Numbered from the stretch's first letter, positions 33,655 through 47,095 are shown. The stretch is 64,000 bases of DNA from Anadara kagoshimensis (GCA_021292105.1 CM037861.1:49304634-49368633); one strand, 5' to 3'. The notes: generated by a model from the sequence alone, not told the origin. A program made the numbers and translations.

Positions 33655-34745
33655 TTCTGTACCTCCTGCTTTTAGAATAAATTATTTTGTCTATAGCATT
33701 TTTCATGTACCTATTTTTTCCTTACACCATTTGTTTTCGTCATATAAATGATTTTGTTCATGTATTTCTTCCTTGCAAATTGTCTTTTTTTCTTGCTGTA
33801 TCCTCTGCTTTTTTAATAAAGTAATTTTGTCTATAGCATATTTCATGTACCTAGAGTATAATTGTTCCTTTAAATATTTCTTCACTTCATAAAATTTTTT
33901 CATGCACTTATTACTTCCGCACAAAATTTATTTTTTGCATTGCTGTACCCTCTGTTTTTCAATTAGTTATTTTTGTTTCTAGCATTTTGCATACACCCCT
34001 TTTTTCCTTACAAAATTTCTTTTTTTCTCATGACTTACCCTCTTTAGTTTGAATAAATCATTTCTGCCTATAGCATATTTCATGTTCCTAGAAATTGTTT
34101 TTCCTTACAATATTTCTTTACTTTATACCGGTATATCTCTTTCATTGACTTATTTCTTCCCTACAAAATTTATTCTCTTGATGACTTTACTCTCTGCTCT
34201 GCTTTTTAAATAAATTATTTTTGTCTATGGCATATTTCATGTATTTAGAATATTTTTCTTACAACAATTTTTCACTTCATATAAACTATTTTTTTTCATG
34301 CACTTATTTCTACCTTAAAACTTTGTTTTCTTTATGACTGTACCCTCTGTTACTTGAATATTTGCGCATTTTAAACATAGAGTTTTTTCTTGCTTTTCTT
34401 AATATAAATTGTTTATTTCATGCACGTATTGCTTCCTTACAAAATTCTTTTTTTCATTGCTCTACCCTCTGCTATTTGAATACATTATTTTAGTCTCTAG
34501 CATTTTTCATGCACTTATTTCTGTCTCACAAAATTCCTTTTCTTTATTACTGTACCCTGTGCTCTTTAATTATATTATTTTTCCCCGGAATTTTGCATGG
34601 ATTCAATTCTTCCTTACAAAATTTCTTTTCTTCATGACTACATACATGTACTCTGGTTTTTTAATAATTGATAAATTGTTCATTCTGTAGCATATTTAAT
34701 GCACCTATTTCTTCCTAACAAAATTTCATGTCTATACCTTAATTA
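33655..34745 (+). repeat. Degenerate pyrimidine-rich tandem array (~1.1 kb)
   Basis: The same phrases recur in order with drift: TACCCTCTGCTTTTT, AATAAATTATTTTTGTCTAT, AGCATATTTCATG, TACCTAG, TTCCTTACAAAATTTCTT, then TTCATGAC. The (A)CCCTCTG phrase or its variants appears near 33661, 33800, 33946, 34035, 34189, 34350, 34463, 34553 and 34651, that is every 90-160 bp, with sub-repeats inside longer units. The plus strand is strongly T-rich. Frames in both strands here (for example 33703-33924 minus, 34409-34690 plus) are reads through the array. Old minisatellite-like array, divergent between units. Confidence 0.85.
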
Positions 34746-35564
34746 TTTTTTCGCTTTTTGCTTTTTAGTTCCCGTTTATCTTAATTAATTGATAAAATAC
34801 AAAACATAATCTAAGACAAATTTACATACATTTTGTATTTAACCCAAAGAAAGGAGAAATATAAAGACCTCTGCTATTTTTTAAAATCGTGGTATATTCC
34901 TTTGGCATATAAGTTTTCATTTCCCATTAAAACAAATTTTTTGCGGAATACAAAGTGGTTTCCATCAATAAAAAAAATTAACAATGAAATAAATTTAATG
35001 CATACCAATAGTTTAGCCGAAGAATTTTATTAGAATTTCGGAATGCTGTCTAGAAACAAAAGATGATATCCACAAAATTGAAATGTATGCATACCTAAAG
35101 CGAAGAAATGGGAAAATAATTCCAAAATAGTAAAAAAGACTAATGGGACAAATTAAATAAAAGATCATGTTCTAAAGTTATTTTAATGTGCTAACAACTA
35201 TCTTAGAAATACAGACATTTATAAATCGATAGCAGAGAATCTTGACGCCAAGAAAGCTACCAGCAAATATGGCGCAGACTGTTTGTTATCGAGATTACCA
35301 TAAAAACTAATAGTAAAATAAAATTGTGATATAGTATACAAAAGTAACGTAATTGTGCATTTTAATGAACAATTTGTAAAGGAACGGAAGAAATTATTTA
35401 TAAACTCGTAAAACAGCTTTGCACTTGGGTATAATTGTGCATATTTCTTTCTGTTTTTAATTAAAAAACCTTTTTTAAATGTATATAATGTTTTAACGTC
35501 ATTAAACATTATAGAAAAAATGTCGAGAACTTTTAAATTGATATAATCATTACATACTATACCA
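34746..35564. other. No gene seen
   Basis: AT-rich spacer, nothing supported. Confidence 0.45.
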
Positions 35565-35800
35565 GTTTTAATTTTACAGCACTAGACGGCCGTTTCGGAA
35601 TGCAATTCCTCATTAGAAGTGCATGGACCAAAACTATGAAACAAAAATTGCTTTCAAGATGTTGAAAAGATACCCAAAAGGACCAAAATAAATTTTACCA
35701 AATTTAGCTAAGGAAAGACTTTGCATGAGGGAGTATGCCTTAGTTTTTTAGGAATTAAAAATTTTATGTAGCAGCAAATTTAGACAATAGCATATGTTCG
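35565..35800 (-). mobile_element. Hammerhead-ribozyme repeat, copy 5 (long copy)
   Basis: Good reference for the repeat body: TACCAGTTTTAATTTTACAG, the ribozyme region (35578-35622), GGACCAAAAC, TTTCAAGATGTTGAAAAGAT, CCCAAAAGGACCAAAAT, TTTAGCTAAGGAAAGACTTT, GCATGAGGGAGTATGCCTTA, then about TAGCAGCAAATTTAGACAA. On the minus strand the core reads CTAATGA instead of CTGATGA. Stem II (GGAAT-TGC-ATTCC), GAAA and GTC are intact. The G-to-A core change should abolish or strongly reduce cleavage. Confidence 0.75.
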
Positions 35801-38144
35801 GAACAAAACAATTTGTATGCACTTAGCACTGGTCAATGCAACCAAAACATGGAACAATAAACGAAAGCTATGAGAAAACAATATAAGATTAACAAATATT
35901 GATACCTCTGGTTACAAAAATGTGTTTTCATAAATAATATTCAGACCAGGCGTTCTGTAAACGGTACTTGAAATAATCTATTTTACTGTATATTGCTTTA
36001 GTTTCACGGTGTCGAATTTTCGCGGTTTGACGATGGCTAGCATATTCATGGTGTCATATTTTCGCGTCTTATCTGATTAAAGGAAATATAATCGAGTGCA
36101 AACAAATTAGGTTTCTCGATAGTGGTTTTGGTTCCGATATATGTTTTTCGGGTTTTAAACGTCAGTATTATAAACAAAAAATGTCGTCCCACACAGTGTA
36201 TAGTATTTTTATACATTTTGCTTTTTGGCTTAATGTACAAGAAACTTACTTACACGAAAATTTAAGAAGAGTCAAAACAACTAGCGAAATGAGATAACAA
36301 GGCAAGAAATCCACTGAATGTGGATGTCTGGGATACAATGGCGAAATGGTGTGGCTTTAAAGTCGTTTTGAAGACCTTACCATCCCATTTATCTTACAAT
36401 AAACAGTAGCTAGTAAAATAAGCCTTATTTTGCGAAAAATTAATCAACAATTTTGGCATTATATTATTTTCTTTATTTCTTTTATTTTGCCGTTTTTATT
36501 TCAAATAAATTAATTTATGTTTTCTGATATGAAGTATTTTAGAAGCAAATTAGAAAAAATTTAGGATAGTTTTAATATTCAATATTTTTACAAAAATCAC
36601 TTGCTTATTACTACCTTAGTGCTAATGTCAAAATGGTTGAGTACAAAGATGGCCTAATATAAGTAATACACGGTACAATAGTAACATGACCCATATTTCA
36701 ATAAGAACCAATTTTAACCTTCACGAAAAAGGGATTTTATCATTTGTGTCTTAGATAAATGTAATTGGCGGTTCACGCTTCTATAGAATGAACCTTTATT
36801 TTTCAGTACAAATTCAATAACTGCTTGCATATGCATATCGGAATATAATGTCTTGCATTTGTAGTTTTTTGTAAAGATTCGTAGATTTTTTTAAATAAAT
36901 TCTTTAAACTTGTGTTAGTATCTCTGATATAAAGCTTTTGTTTTTTCTTTGACTTTAAGTAAATTGTATAGAGTTTTATTTGATTTAACGTAATGCAAAA
37001 AAATAAATACAACATACACAAACAAGTCGATATTATTACTCTGAACTTCAGACAGTATGTGAAATAAATCCAATGTTTGCTTTTTTGTAAATTGCATAAT
37101 TACTTTTTATCTTGCACTGCTATAAATTGTTTCAACCTTTAACATGATTCTTGATATATAATCTCTTAGAGATGAATCCACTTTGATTTCAACAATTCAT
37201 TAATCTGACACAACTGTCGCTGTAAAGTGACATTCCAAATTGAGATTCTGCTTTTGCCCAAGTCTAATTTGGATTTGTCTATTTACAAAGTGGAGACAAT
37301 CCGACTGAAGACATTTATTTCATTGCAATATTAGAAGCGTAATACATCCAAGTCAAGACTGATACGGAAAAATGGAACAATCAATCTTACGAATTGAAAT
37401 CACCGCCATATATCCCTGACATTTGATGTTAGTTGAGCAGGTCCCCTAATAACCTTTCGGAATATCCTCGTCTGTCATTTGTGTCAGGAAGTGACGTTGA
37501 CAAACAATGCCATCAACTAGATGTCCTGGAAGATATTCATTACTTTCACACGTTATATGTTTATTACTAGAATATTTTAATCTAAACCTGAGTCACTTGA
37601 CATAATTCACTTTGTAATTTATGAACCCTGCACAACTTAACATTTCATAAAAAAGAACAAGTTGTAATTTTGGTGTTTTTAATCTAACTTAAAATAACAG
37701 TAATTAAATATTTATGAAACATTTCTCAAGGAAAACTGAAACCTAATTGTAGTCTTAAAATACATATTAATGTTAATCACCGAGGAAACATAATGTCTTA
37801 ATTGCTAATACAAATGAGAACACATGCCATAATGAAATGTACATCTTTGTTAAGTTTTGATGAATAATGTCATTAGAAACATTCCACAAAATAGACGAAT
37901 GGGAGAGGTCATAGTCTCCATTGTGGGTCATAGGACCTCCATCTGACACAAGTCTTCACGGTGGCCAAACTGGGTTGTTAAATTTAAATTCATCAAACAA
38001 CAGTTACGACCTTCATCTGTAAAAATAAAGTTTATAAGCAAAAAATAAAATAAATGCATTTTATTGCAATCAGTTATAATTATTTATATGGAAGCAAAGA
38101 TATACCAGATTGCATGTGGATTACTATTTGGCATATATAATGCC
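35801..38144. other. Long stretch without a supported gene
   Basis: Two TTTTCGCG phrases 42 bp apart near 36018-36062 are the only notable CpG motifs. 37170-37560 is less AT-rich and repeat-free. No coding or RNA gene seen. Confidence 0.4.
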
Positions 38145-38176
38145 ATTCTATCAGTATTTCATTCTATCAGTATTTC
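38145..38176 (+). repeat. 16-bp exact tandem duplication
   Basis: ATTCTATCAGTATTTC occurs twice head to tail, just before an R2 copy. Confidence 0.95.
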
Positions 38177-38191
38177 AACAATATTTTTCTA

Positions 38192-38325
38192 CCTTACCCT
38201 TCCAGAGCACCCAACCTCACTTTCCTGGTGGAAGTTTATGTGTTTAACATCATTTGGTAGGTGCAAAGTTTTTGCTTTGTTTTTGGATTGTGTTTAAGAC
38301 AAGGATTGTTATGTTTGTTTTCGAT
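38192..38325 (-). repeat. Dispersed repeat R2, copy 5 (near full length, reversed)
   Basis: Reverse complement of R2 with all blocks: CTTACCCTTCCAGAGCACCC (tail), AACCTCACTTTCCTGGTGGA, AGTTTATGTGTTTAACAT, GCAAAGTTTTTGCTTTGTTT, TTGGATTGTGTTTAAGACAA (head). Useful with 14 kb and 42.7 kb copies for a consensus. Confidence 0.75.
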
Positions 38326-41300
38326 TTGTCCAATTATGTATGTTTCTTTAATTTAATGAACTAATAATATTCTACCATTCATTTTGAATTAACATGTTTT
38401 ATGGCATTGGAAGATATTTCTGCCAATTCTAGTACATCACAAAAAATGTACCTTTGTATCAATCAATCGATCAATTAGCAATAGGCTCTATAAAATCAAA
38501 TTTCCGGAGATAAATGAACTTAAAATGCTTTTGCAAAATGAAGCTTAGCAAATAGGGCACAAGAGATGAAGGAGCGCGTTTATGATGAACATTTGAAATG
38601 TAAAACACATATAGGAACAAAGAACAGGTTGAACACTATTATATATATTATCTAGAAATAATGGGAGAGGAATTACTGAGTACAAAACTAATGTTTTGGG
38701 CCATGGTACTCTTAATGAATATATATGCATACAAGATAACACAACCTTTGATGCCAGTAAGAATAACGGATTTATGTCGTTCATAAAACCATCACTGATT
38801 GTCACAATGACACTTACATGATGATATGTTGACTTTATGTACATTATAGATTAAAATGAACGGTCTTCAAAGATACCTTTCGTGACATCAGGTATACATC
38901 AGCTATATATAGAATCTATATATCAATCTGTATTAAAATTGCTGATTTCGTACTGATTTACAAACACATTATTGTCAATCGGTGTTGTAAAGTGTCTGAT
39001 TTATACGCTAATAATTTCCAATGTTAGGGCGTTTTATTACGAGTTTTCCATTGTTTGAAATGAAATTATAGTGACACTTGATGATGTTAAGAAAATATTT
39101 CTTAGAAAAGCAAATCATAATAATGAGGCATGGCGACAAAAAACCAATGTGACTACATCAGAAATAAATTCCTAATATGGAATATATTAGAATTTATTTG
39201 TATCCATGTCCATTAATTTGATTATAGCTAGATTAACAAAACACACAACACAACAAGGAGAGAAACAAAAATTATTTTGTCATTAAGTAGTATGACCACA
39301 CAATATAAATATTTAAGAGTCAATCACGATGAAGTTAAGGCGGTATTATAAATGATATTTAAAAATTAAAAGTCATGACGTCTTAAATGTTTGAATAACA
39401 CCATTGTAAACTGCTGACAATACAAAAACCATAGCATAGAGAATATGTAGGGGACAACTTGATTAAGAAGAAGTTACAATAATAAGGAGTGAGTCAAAAT
39501 AAAAAACAAGTAATGTGCACAAAACAATTACAAAAATAATACAAAAGAAAGGGCACTGCGAACATTTAAATCTGATGATAAAATTGGATGAACAAAAACT
39601 TAGGAAATGTGCTTAAAACTTCACACGACGACCAAAAGAAACGAAATGTATACAATCTCATTTTTAACATAAATTCATGAAGCACAGATAACGTCTATTT
39701 ACATCATAAAAATGGTAAAGGCAATGAATAGAAGAATAATAACACGATCAAAGAGGACCAACACAAAGTAATTCTAAACAGTTAGGAATTCATTAGTCAA
39801 CTGTCTTGTAAATTATAGTAAGATCAGAAACAAAATTACATCACACTTGAGTTGCAAAGGGGAAATAAAAAATCAAAAGAAATTTAGTTTCAAAGTCATA
39901 TATAATATAAGTTCTTCAGGTTTGTGCTGCTAAAAATTTTGTTTGTTTATCTCTTTATTTTGGCATATGGATGGAAATTTCCAATTATTTATTAAATACG
40001 TATCTTGGCGGGTATGCTATTATATTGATGTTTTGGTATCCATGTGAAAAAGGGCCTTATTGAAGATTTTGCCATCACCAAATCTTTCACTCAAAAATAA
40101 TGATAGAAAATACAACGTAACTACATTTTTCTCCAATCAATAAATTCACATGATATAACTCTCTGTTTCAATGAGACAATACGCTAAATGAATATGTTTG
40201 AAAAATTGCCTTGGGTTGAAAGCCCATTGTGTCCACAGTAAAAAAAATCTTCCTCTGTAATCAAGGAGCAGGTAACTCTTTATAAAAAACATAAATGAAT
40301 TCTATTCTAGAAAGTTTTGAGCAGATTACATGTTTAGTTGACAACAAAGAATAAAATATATCTTAGTGTAAATTATAAATCAATCAATATACTTGTAAAG
40401 TCAGTTTAGCAAATAAAATGACATTTATAAGAATTGTAAGGAAATATTTGTACACACTCTTACGTGTATGAATTCTTTCAAGTTCTACTGTTACAAACAG
40501 CTACACAGTGGAGTAATCTATGTCTCCTGCCGCTACAAGTAGTCCAAAGATTGACATTTCCGTCAATTTGTTGGTGTGTGGTACAGCTCTTATTTCGACT
40601 TTAATGATAGTTGTGTGTTTGTTTAAGGTCTAACTTGTCAGCGGTTTTCCTTTGATGTGACAGGTGTATAAAGGTGTTTAAAGACTGGACTGATCAGTGC
40701 CTTTAGATTTATCGTGTTAAGGCTACATGTAGTTAATCCTGGGTTTACATGATATGGAAATATCAATACATTTCTTGACAAACCTGGAACGAATTACAAT
40801 CAATATGTATTCTGTATAATACAGAACATACATAGCCATGCTGTTTAACATCTTAGTACAAATACTTAAATACATTTGTTAAGCCATTATTGATTTTGTA
40901 CTTATTGTATCAAACTCGTTCAGAAAAGATCACATTGTTCTTGTTACTCTGACTAAATAGTTAATCGAATTTACAGTTTTAAATTCACAGGAAAAAGCTA
41001 CATGCACTTTTTCACAATTCCAAAATATGATACAATATACTGAAATAATAAAATACAATAAAAATGAAAAATTCTGGAAATAAGCTTTGTGGAACGTGTT
41101 TTAAATATGTATCAAAACCTTTATCATTTTTGGTTTAGATTAGATAAGTTCATCTAGTCAGTCATGGTAAAATCTTCAATATGACACAAAGTGTGCTTCA
41201 CCAAAAGAAGTGACCTGTAGCAGTTTTATAAAGGATAAAACAAAGTTTAAATGTCTTACGTGTTTTCTGAACACCACCATTGCTTACAACACATACACAA

Positions 41301-42128
41301 TCAAAGAAGAATCAGTACACACTCACAGGGTGTATATGACTTGAAACTGGCTGTTGAAATATATTTGGTAAGCTACTATGAATGATATGGTTTTGTGAGC
41401 AAGAAACATATAACAAACAACGTCACAACACAGTTAAATAACTTAAACAACATCGATGCCATATTGCAGCACCTAAGCAGCATTGAAACACTACGAATGT
41501 AAAATTTATAATTTTCGTTTTAGGTATTCATTTTGTATATTGTTTCGAGACAAGTTTACCAATCTCTGAAATGTATAATTTATATGAAAAAGAACAGAAC
41601 ACACCTTACAAGGAACAAAAGTAAAACAAGATTAAACATCGAAAGCTCTATTCCAACTCCGAACGACGTCACAGCAGAATGTTTCTGGTGGTATGATCAT
41701 TATGTGAAAGCTTCTATTCCAACCAACAAAACATTTTGAAAATTGGAAAAGACGTTTTTAATTCACCAAATTATCTCCAGTTAAACACACAAAAAATCAG
41801 TACAGCCTGACATATCATATAGACTGACAGGTAATAATGAAGATGTTATACTTTAATAACAGATCAATTAATGAAAGGTGAGAATAGCGACATGAACAGG
41901 AAATCACATTACCAAAGCTGCCTAATTAACATCAATACTGTTAATTGTCAATCTTGTAACATCTACACAGTCAATGACAGTTCTATGTTCTTCGATATCT
42001 CCACGCCTACAATAACCACACTACTTACAAGTGTAAACTACGGTGAATATAATAAAGCACATTGTAGTGATGTTGTCTTGTAAGAGTTTTCATCAATATA
42101 GAATTGGAATATGAAAGGATCGCATGCT
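38326..42128. other. Long stretch without a supported gene
   Basis: AT-rich and A-rich on the plus strand at 39240-39900. Short frames (for example 38545-38844 minus, 41533-41739 plus) lack recognisable domains. No RNA gene seen. Confidence 0.4.
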
Positions 42129-42190
42129 TATGGCGATAAAATGTTGTATACTGTGACAACAAAAGCCGTATGGCGATAACATGTTGTATA
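42129..42190 (+). repeat. 22-bp direct repeat pair
   Basis: TATGGCGATAAAATGTTGTA(TA) at 42129-42150 recurs at 42169-42190 with one change. Confidence 0.92.
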
Positions 42191-42354
42191 TTATGATAAA
42201 CAGAAACAGCGCTACGGGGGTGATCTCTAATTGAGATCCACAAATAGAAACATTTTTTATTCTTTTATAAAAGTATTATACCAGAATGATTGTATATAAA
42301 ATATACCAACGGATCTATGAGAGCCAAATATGGGGAAGCAGTCGAATGTTATTT

Positions 42355-42465
42355 TTGAATAGAAAAATAATTTATCCCTGTTTTTTTTTTGTTTTTTTTA
42401 TAGAAATAGAGTTATTTGAATAGAAAAATAATTTATTCCATTTATATAGAATAGAGTTATTTTAA
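42355..42465 (+). repeat. Tandem duplication of ~50-60 bp, T-run interrupted
   Basis: TTGAATAGAAAAATAATTTA followed by an AGAxATAGAGTTATT block occurs twice, at about 42355-42414 and 42415-42463. The first unit has a long T run inserted. Confidence 0.85.
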
Positions 42466-42642
42466 CACCAATTAAACACATATATTTATTTTTGTATGAG
42501 TGATATTTGTTCAATTTTATCATTAACACTTTTTAAAAACATAATCGATGTTTGCAGTCAAATGTGGTTAAGCTAAAAAGCGAAACGTTGAAACAAATGA
42601 ACTTAATACGACAGTACAGGATAAAAGACAACCACAAACAAC

Positions 42643-42790
42643 TATATTAATTCATGTTCGAATCACAATCCAGAACCAAAGTAAAAACTTTGAGACTGAA
42701 AGGTTAGGTTAAACACACCAGGTAAGTGAGGCCGGGTGCTCCGGAAGAGTATACGTTTAGCTAGCTACACCCGCCACAAGTGTAATCAAC
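42643..42790 (+). repeat. Dispersed repeat R2, copy 6 (near full length)
   Basis: TTCATGTTCGAATCACAATC, CAAAGTAAAAACTTTGAGAC, TTAGGTTAAACACACCAGG, TGAGGCCGGGTGCTCCGGAA, then CTAGCTAGCTACACCCGCC and ACAAGTGTAATCAAC. Retains the longest 3' end of the family. Confidence 0.75.
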
Positions 42791-43167
42791 AATGGGTACA
42801 TTTATCTGTTTGAAGAATATGTGGAGGGAGAAATGACGTCAAACAGTGTGGTTTTGTGGGGACTTGTCCATTTTGTTTTTACTATCAGTTGTCCAATCTA
42901 ACAAGTTAGACCTTTTTTCAACAATCAGATAGCCAATAAATGTCAAACCGACATCCATCCAACAGGATTCTTACACTCGGTCGCTGCATATATCTGAAAG
43001 TCATATTATATTTTAATATACAACATTATTAATCACCCTCTTTGATTAATTTGCATGAATAATATACTTAAAATAGAATCACATTAAGCAAATGTCAACG
43101 ATCAAAAAGATCAGAAAGCTAGTCTTGAGATCAGACAAAAACCTAGAAAAATTGTTTTCACAAGAAC

Positions 43168-43543
43168 GTATAAATAGTGTAATAAGAACTTAAACTGAAC
43201 ATGCAGTTCATGCATGTTATTACTTAACAATATGTATTTGGCAATAGTCAAAGCATCAAAGAACGCAAACTAGCAATAAAAGAAACTGTTATTGTGGCAA
43301 GCACAATGACGAAAGTCTCCCCATCCTGTTCCCATGGTAACGGCAGCCATGTTGTTTTGATTAAGAAGTATAAATAGTGTAATAAGAACTTGTCACTGAA
43401 CGTGTAGTGCATGTTATTACTTAACAATATGTATTTGGCAATAGTTAAAACACTAGCAATAAACACAATAAGAAATTGTAATTGTGGCAAGCACAATGAC
43501 GAAAAACACCAATCCTGTTCCTATGATAACGACAGACATGTTG
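43168..43543 (-). repeat. Tandem duplication carrying a membrane-segment-like reading frame
   Basis: Unit 1 is 43168-43354 and unit 2 is 43368-43543, both running from GTATAAATAGTGTAATAAGA to a CATGTTG phrase. On the minus strand unit 2 encodes a 28-residue peptide from ATG at 43539 to the stop at 43453, reading MSVVIIGTGLVFFVIVLATI then TISYCVYC: a hydrophobic helix long enough to cross a membrane. Unit 1 has the same start context (CATGGCTGCC on the minus strand) but its frame shifts after the GTG motif. It may be a duplicated small exon or gene fragment, or chance. I see no splice signals that settle it. Confidence 0.5.
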
Positions 43544-46120
43544 AAGATTGCATATTTACATGGATGATACATTGATACGTTGTTGCTATAAAGTTTCATT
43601 GATCTCTGAGACAAAGGGCCGACAGGCGGCGTGCAGAAAGTAGAATAATAATTATAAAAAAGAATAGAAACGGAATAAGACAAATAGAAAACGCAAAGTA
43701 TTTATGATTTAATCGACCTTATGCCCATTTTAGAAGCAGTGGATCCAGAGATTATACACTTTGTAGTTGTGTTCATTGAAATTTGAAAATTGTGAAATGA
43801 AGTAAGCAAGTAATTTGTGTAAATGTTTAATAAACCATTTTATGCACTGAAAAAACAACATTCGAAATGTACCCCTTGTTGGAATCATTATTTTGAGTGC
43901 GATATACAAAATATATCGACACGTTTCATGAAAACAGTAATTTTATTTTCACTTAGCATAAATGCTGTCATCTTCGAACGCCACTTCAGGAAGAACGCAT
44001 TTTATAATAATGGTTTACTTCCTTATTTCAAAGAACACACGGTTTCCGTTTAGAATTTATACATGTATTCTTTTGTTTTTGTGTTTCGAACGTGAATCAG
44101 TATGTTTGTTTTTGATTTAAATTAAAAATTTACAAGTTTTACTCATAAAAACACATATCTGCAAAATGTCAATCCAATAATTATCAAGTTAACACTTTTA
44201 ATAAAATAAATTCTAGATCTTTATCAAATAATTAGCGGAGTCTAAATTATACAGCTTTTCCAAACCATAAAAACACTTGTGTTTTGGTTACATATATCTA
44301 GTTCTAACCAATAAGTAAAGAATCACGTCAATAATATGGAAAATAGAAGGGTTATTAATGACACCATCTGAAAAAATCTTGGCGTAAGCAAAGAGCTAAA
44401 TTATCTCTTTTATATTGATAATTTCAGTACGATAAATCTGAAGCTTTTGAATAAACATTCTCTTCTGTCTAGCAAATTCGTTTCTATATGGTCAAATTAT
44501 ACACAAAATGACATATTATTCCTTTTAATGCCAATTTCTATCCGTGAGTATAGTGATTGCGCCATAAATCTTCAAGTAGCAAGCCTTATAATGACAACAG
44601 CCTTTGTTTAGCAGAGATGATAGAAATAATATTGATATTTTTCAGAATCTTAATTGACAAGTGAAATCCGCGGAATATTTTATAGTGTTCGTTGCATGTC
44701 TGAAAAGCCTTTGAAAATTGATATTAATGGATGAATAGTAGTTAAATTGATTTTACATGGCACCTGTATAACTTCAGCATAAGAATTATTTATTAAATAT
44801 GACATTAAAGGATACCGTCATTAATTTTACACGCAAAGTGATTAATAAATGTGAGGGCAAAACGCACATTTATAACGTATATTCTAGAATGATTTATTTC
44901 AATATAAAACCTTAACTATAAATGTCTATATATTATATTCTCTGTAATTTGAATGTTAAATATGTTTTATAGTGCAAATGCCTTCATTGCAAAACACTTA
45001 TTTAAAATTCAGAAACATTAAGGTTGATTGATGTAATACATCTTTTATTATCTTTAATTTTAAATTATTCAGTTAATTATAAAATTTTAATTACAAAACC
45101 AATGCTATGCGCAGCATTTTGAATTTTAACAAGGAGATATAATCAAAATTCTGTGCATGGCAGTGGTAAAACTAGTTTATCCAAATTTTATTCACGATGG
45201 CAGTGCTGTGCGGTTGCGGTGAAGTGAATGGGCCTTTCAATTTCCTTACCAACTCTTCACGACCCTGATGTTATATGCATCTCTGGCGTTGTTCTTGTTG
45301 AATTATAAACAATGTGAAAAAAAGTAAATCATTACATTATTAAAATTTTTAATTGAATACCATACAAAATACTGTATGTAGAAATTAAAGGATTTCTATT
45401 AGATATCAGAAACATTTGTCAACAACTACCTAATTTATGCTTTGTGGCTGAAAACATGTTCGTGTTCTTGATAAGTGAAATGTATACTACCATTTCATGT
45501 TATTTTTATATTGAGTTGCAATAGCTGCATTGGTTGGTTTTGTTCGGGTAAGGTTGTCTTGCGTTACTTGATAACTACAAGCCACTTGAAAAGAGGCTTC
45601 GAAGAACAAGTTCCATTGTGTCGAGCATTAAGAACTAAACTGATTTTGTCGAAATAAAGGATATGTTTTCAAACAATAAATCTCATTCCTTTAAAAGACT
45701 TTAATAAAGTTATTTGCAGAAAATTTATTTTCGTGCAATGTACTTCTCATGTAACCAAAATAAAACCAAAAGCACAATGGACAAGCCTTCTCTATCTCAG
45801 CAAATCGAAAAAACATTGAATATATCACGTATATTTATTTTAATAATTTTTCTTGGTCAATGTATGCAAATGCAATATCTTACAACTTTATTGCTATTTT
45901 ATTATTATGCATATTTTCTGTTCAATAACTTCATAAAATGATATATGTACAAACAAGAAAAATATACAGATGACATCCACTTTTACGCGTGGTTGTGAAA
46001 GAAAGTCTAGAAATAAAACAGTTGTGTTAAAATTAATAACTTTATAGACTTTTATGAATTTTTGATAACATATATGTGCAGTCACAGCTGCTAGGGATGG
46101 GATGGAATGATGTAAGTTAT
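43544..46120. other. Long stretch without a supported gene
   Basis: AT-rich spacer. Short frames at 43823-44053, 45475-45657 and 45714-45941 have no recognisable domain. Confidence 0.4.
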
Positions 46121-46335
46121 CAATCATAAAACAAACATACCGACCCATGTTGAAATGACAATCCCAAAAAACAAAACAAAGTAAAAACTTAAAACTTGAA
46201 AGTAAAAAAGTCAAACTGGCAAATTAAGTTTAACCTGTGAACTAGTACCTCGACCAGGAATGCGAGACCGGATGACTAGGAAGATTAAGCATCTCCTGTC
46301 TAGCTAGCTACACCATATTTGGCGTTAAACAGTAT
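46121..46335 (+). repeat. Dispersed repeat R2, copy 7 (longest)
   Basis: ACAAACATACCGACCCATGT, AAAGTAAAAACTTAAAAC, CAAACTGGCAAATTAAGTT, ACCTCGACCAGGAATGCGAG, GGATGACTAGGAAGATTAAG, TCTAGCTAGCTACACCAT, then TTGGCGTTAAACAG. The closing GCGTTAAAC recalls the SINE 3' domain and hints that full R2 could be a SINE-related element, though no tRNA-like head is seen. Confidence 0.65.
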
Positions 46336-46675
46336 GAAGGTGACAGCGTAATATGGCAAGTAAATTTACATGTATATAGTAATAGTTTTAAAGGGGCAAG
46401 ATACTGAAATTAATAATTTAATATAGGGACTTGTGCAAGTCTAAGAAAACATAAAAAGAAGGAATACAGCAATATTTCAAAAACCTCTTTAAGTGCAAGG
46501 TATAACAGTAGGTTCACAACGTATTTAGATGGTTTTTAAAAAAAATATTTTGGTTAAAATTTCTAAAAAAATTCAAACTGCAACAAACTGTATAAAAAAT
46601 ATATTGGCATTTCTTAACACTTATATCTGTCACTAAATCGTCATGTAAATGAGCTTACAACAGAAAGTTGTATAA
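46336..46675. other. No gene seen
   Basis: AT-rich spacer. Confidence 0.45.
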
Positions 46676-46694
46676 TAATAATAATAATAATAAC
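46674..46694 (+). repeat. (AAT)n microsatellite
   Basis: About seven perfect ATA/AAT units. Confidence 0.9.
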
Positions 46695-46879
46695 AGAAGA
46701 AAGTAATGTAAAGGTGAAAAACATACACAAAGCAAACATGAAGCATAAAGATATTGGACGAAATTAAGAATACTTATTAATTCATAACGGTTGCCCATAT
46801 ATACACACGTTTATCTTTAAAACATTCTGATAGGAATAATATTTAACAAGAACTGTAATTTTGTCTAAATATGCTGCTA

Positions 46880-47095
46880 GTTAAAATATGAAAATCCCCA
46901 AAAACTAAGGTATACTCCCTCATGCAAAGTATTTCCTTAGCTTTTGGTCAAATATATTTTGGTCCTTCGGATATATATCAACCCCTTGCAAACAATTTTG
47001 TTTTCACAATTTTGGTCCAAGCACTACTGACGAAGACTTATATTCCAAAACAGCCGTCGTAGTGCTGTAAAATAAACACGGGTATGATATTAAAT
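46880..47095 (+). mobile_element. Hammerhead-ribozyme repeat, copy 6
   Basis: Plus-strand copy with full body: AAACTAAGGTATACTCCCTC, ATGCAAAGTATTTCCTTAGC, ATATATTTTGGTCCTTCGG, CACAATTTTGGTCC, then the ribozyme region 47020-47066. The core reads CTGACGA (allowed, since position 7 is variable), but stem II is broken on its 5' side, GAAA has become AAAA, and an extra G follows GTC. Stem I (AGCACTA/TAGTGCT) is still perfect. Predicted inactive. Confidence 0.72.
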
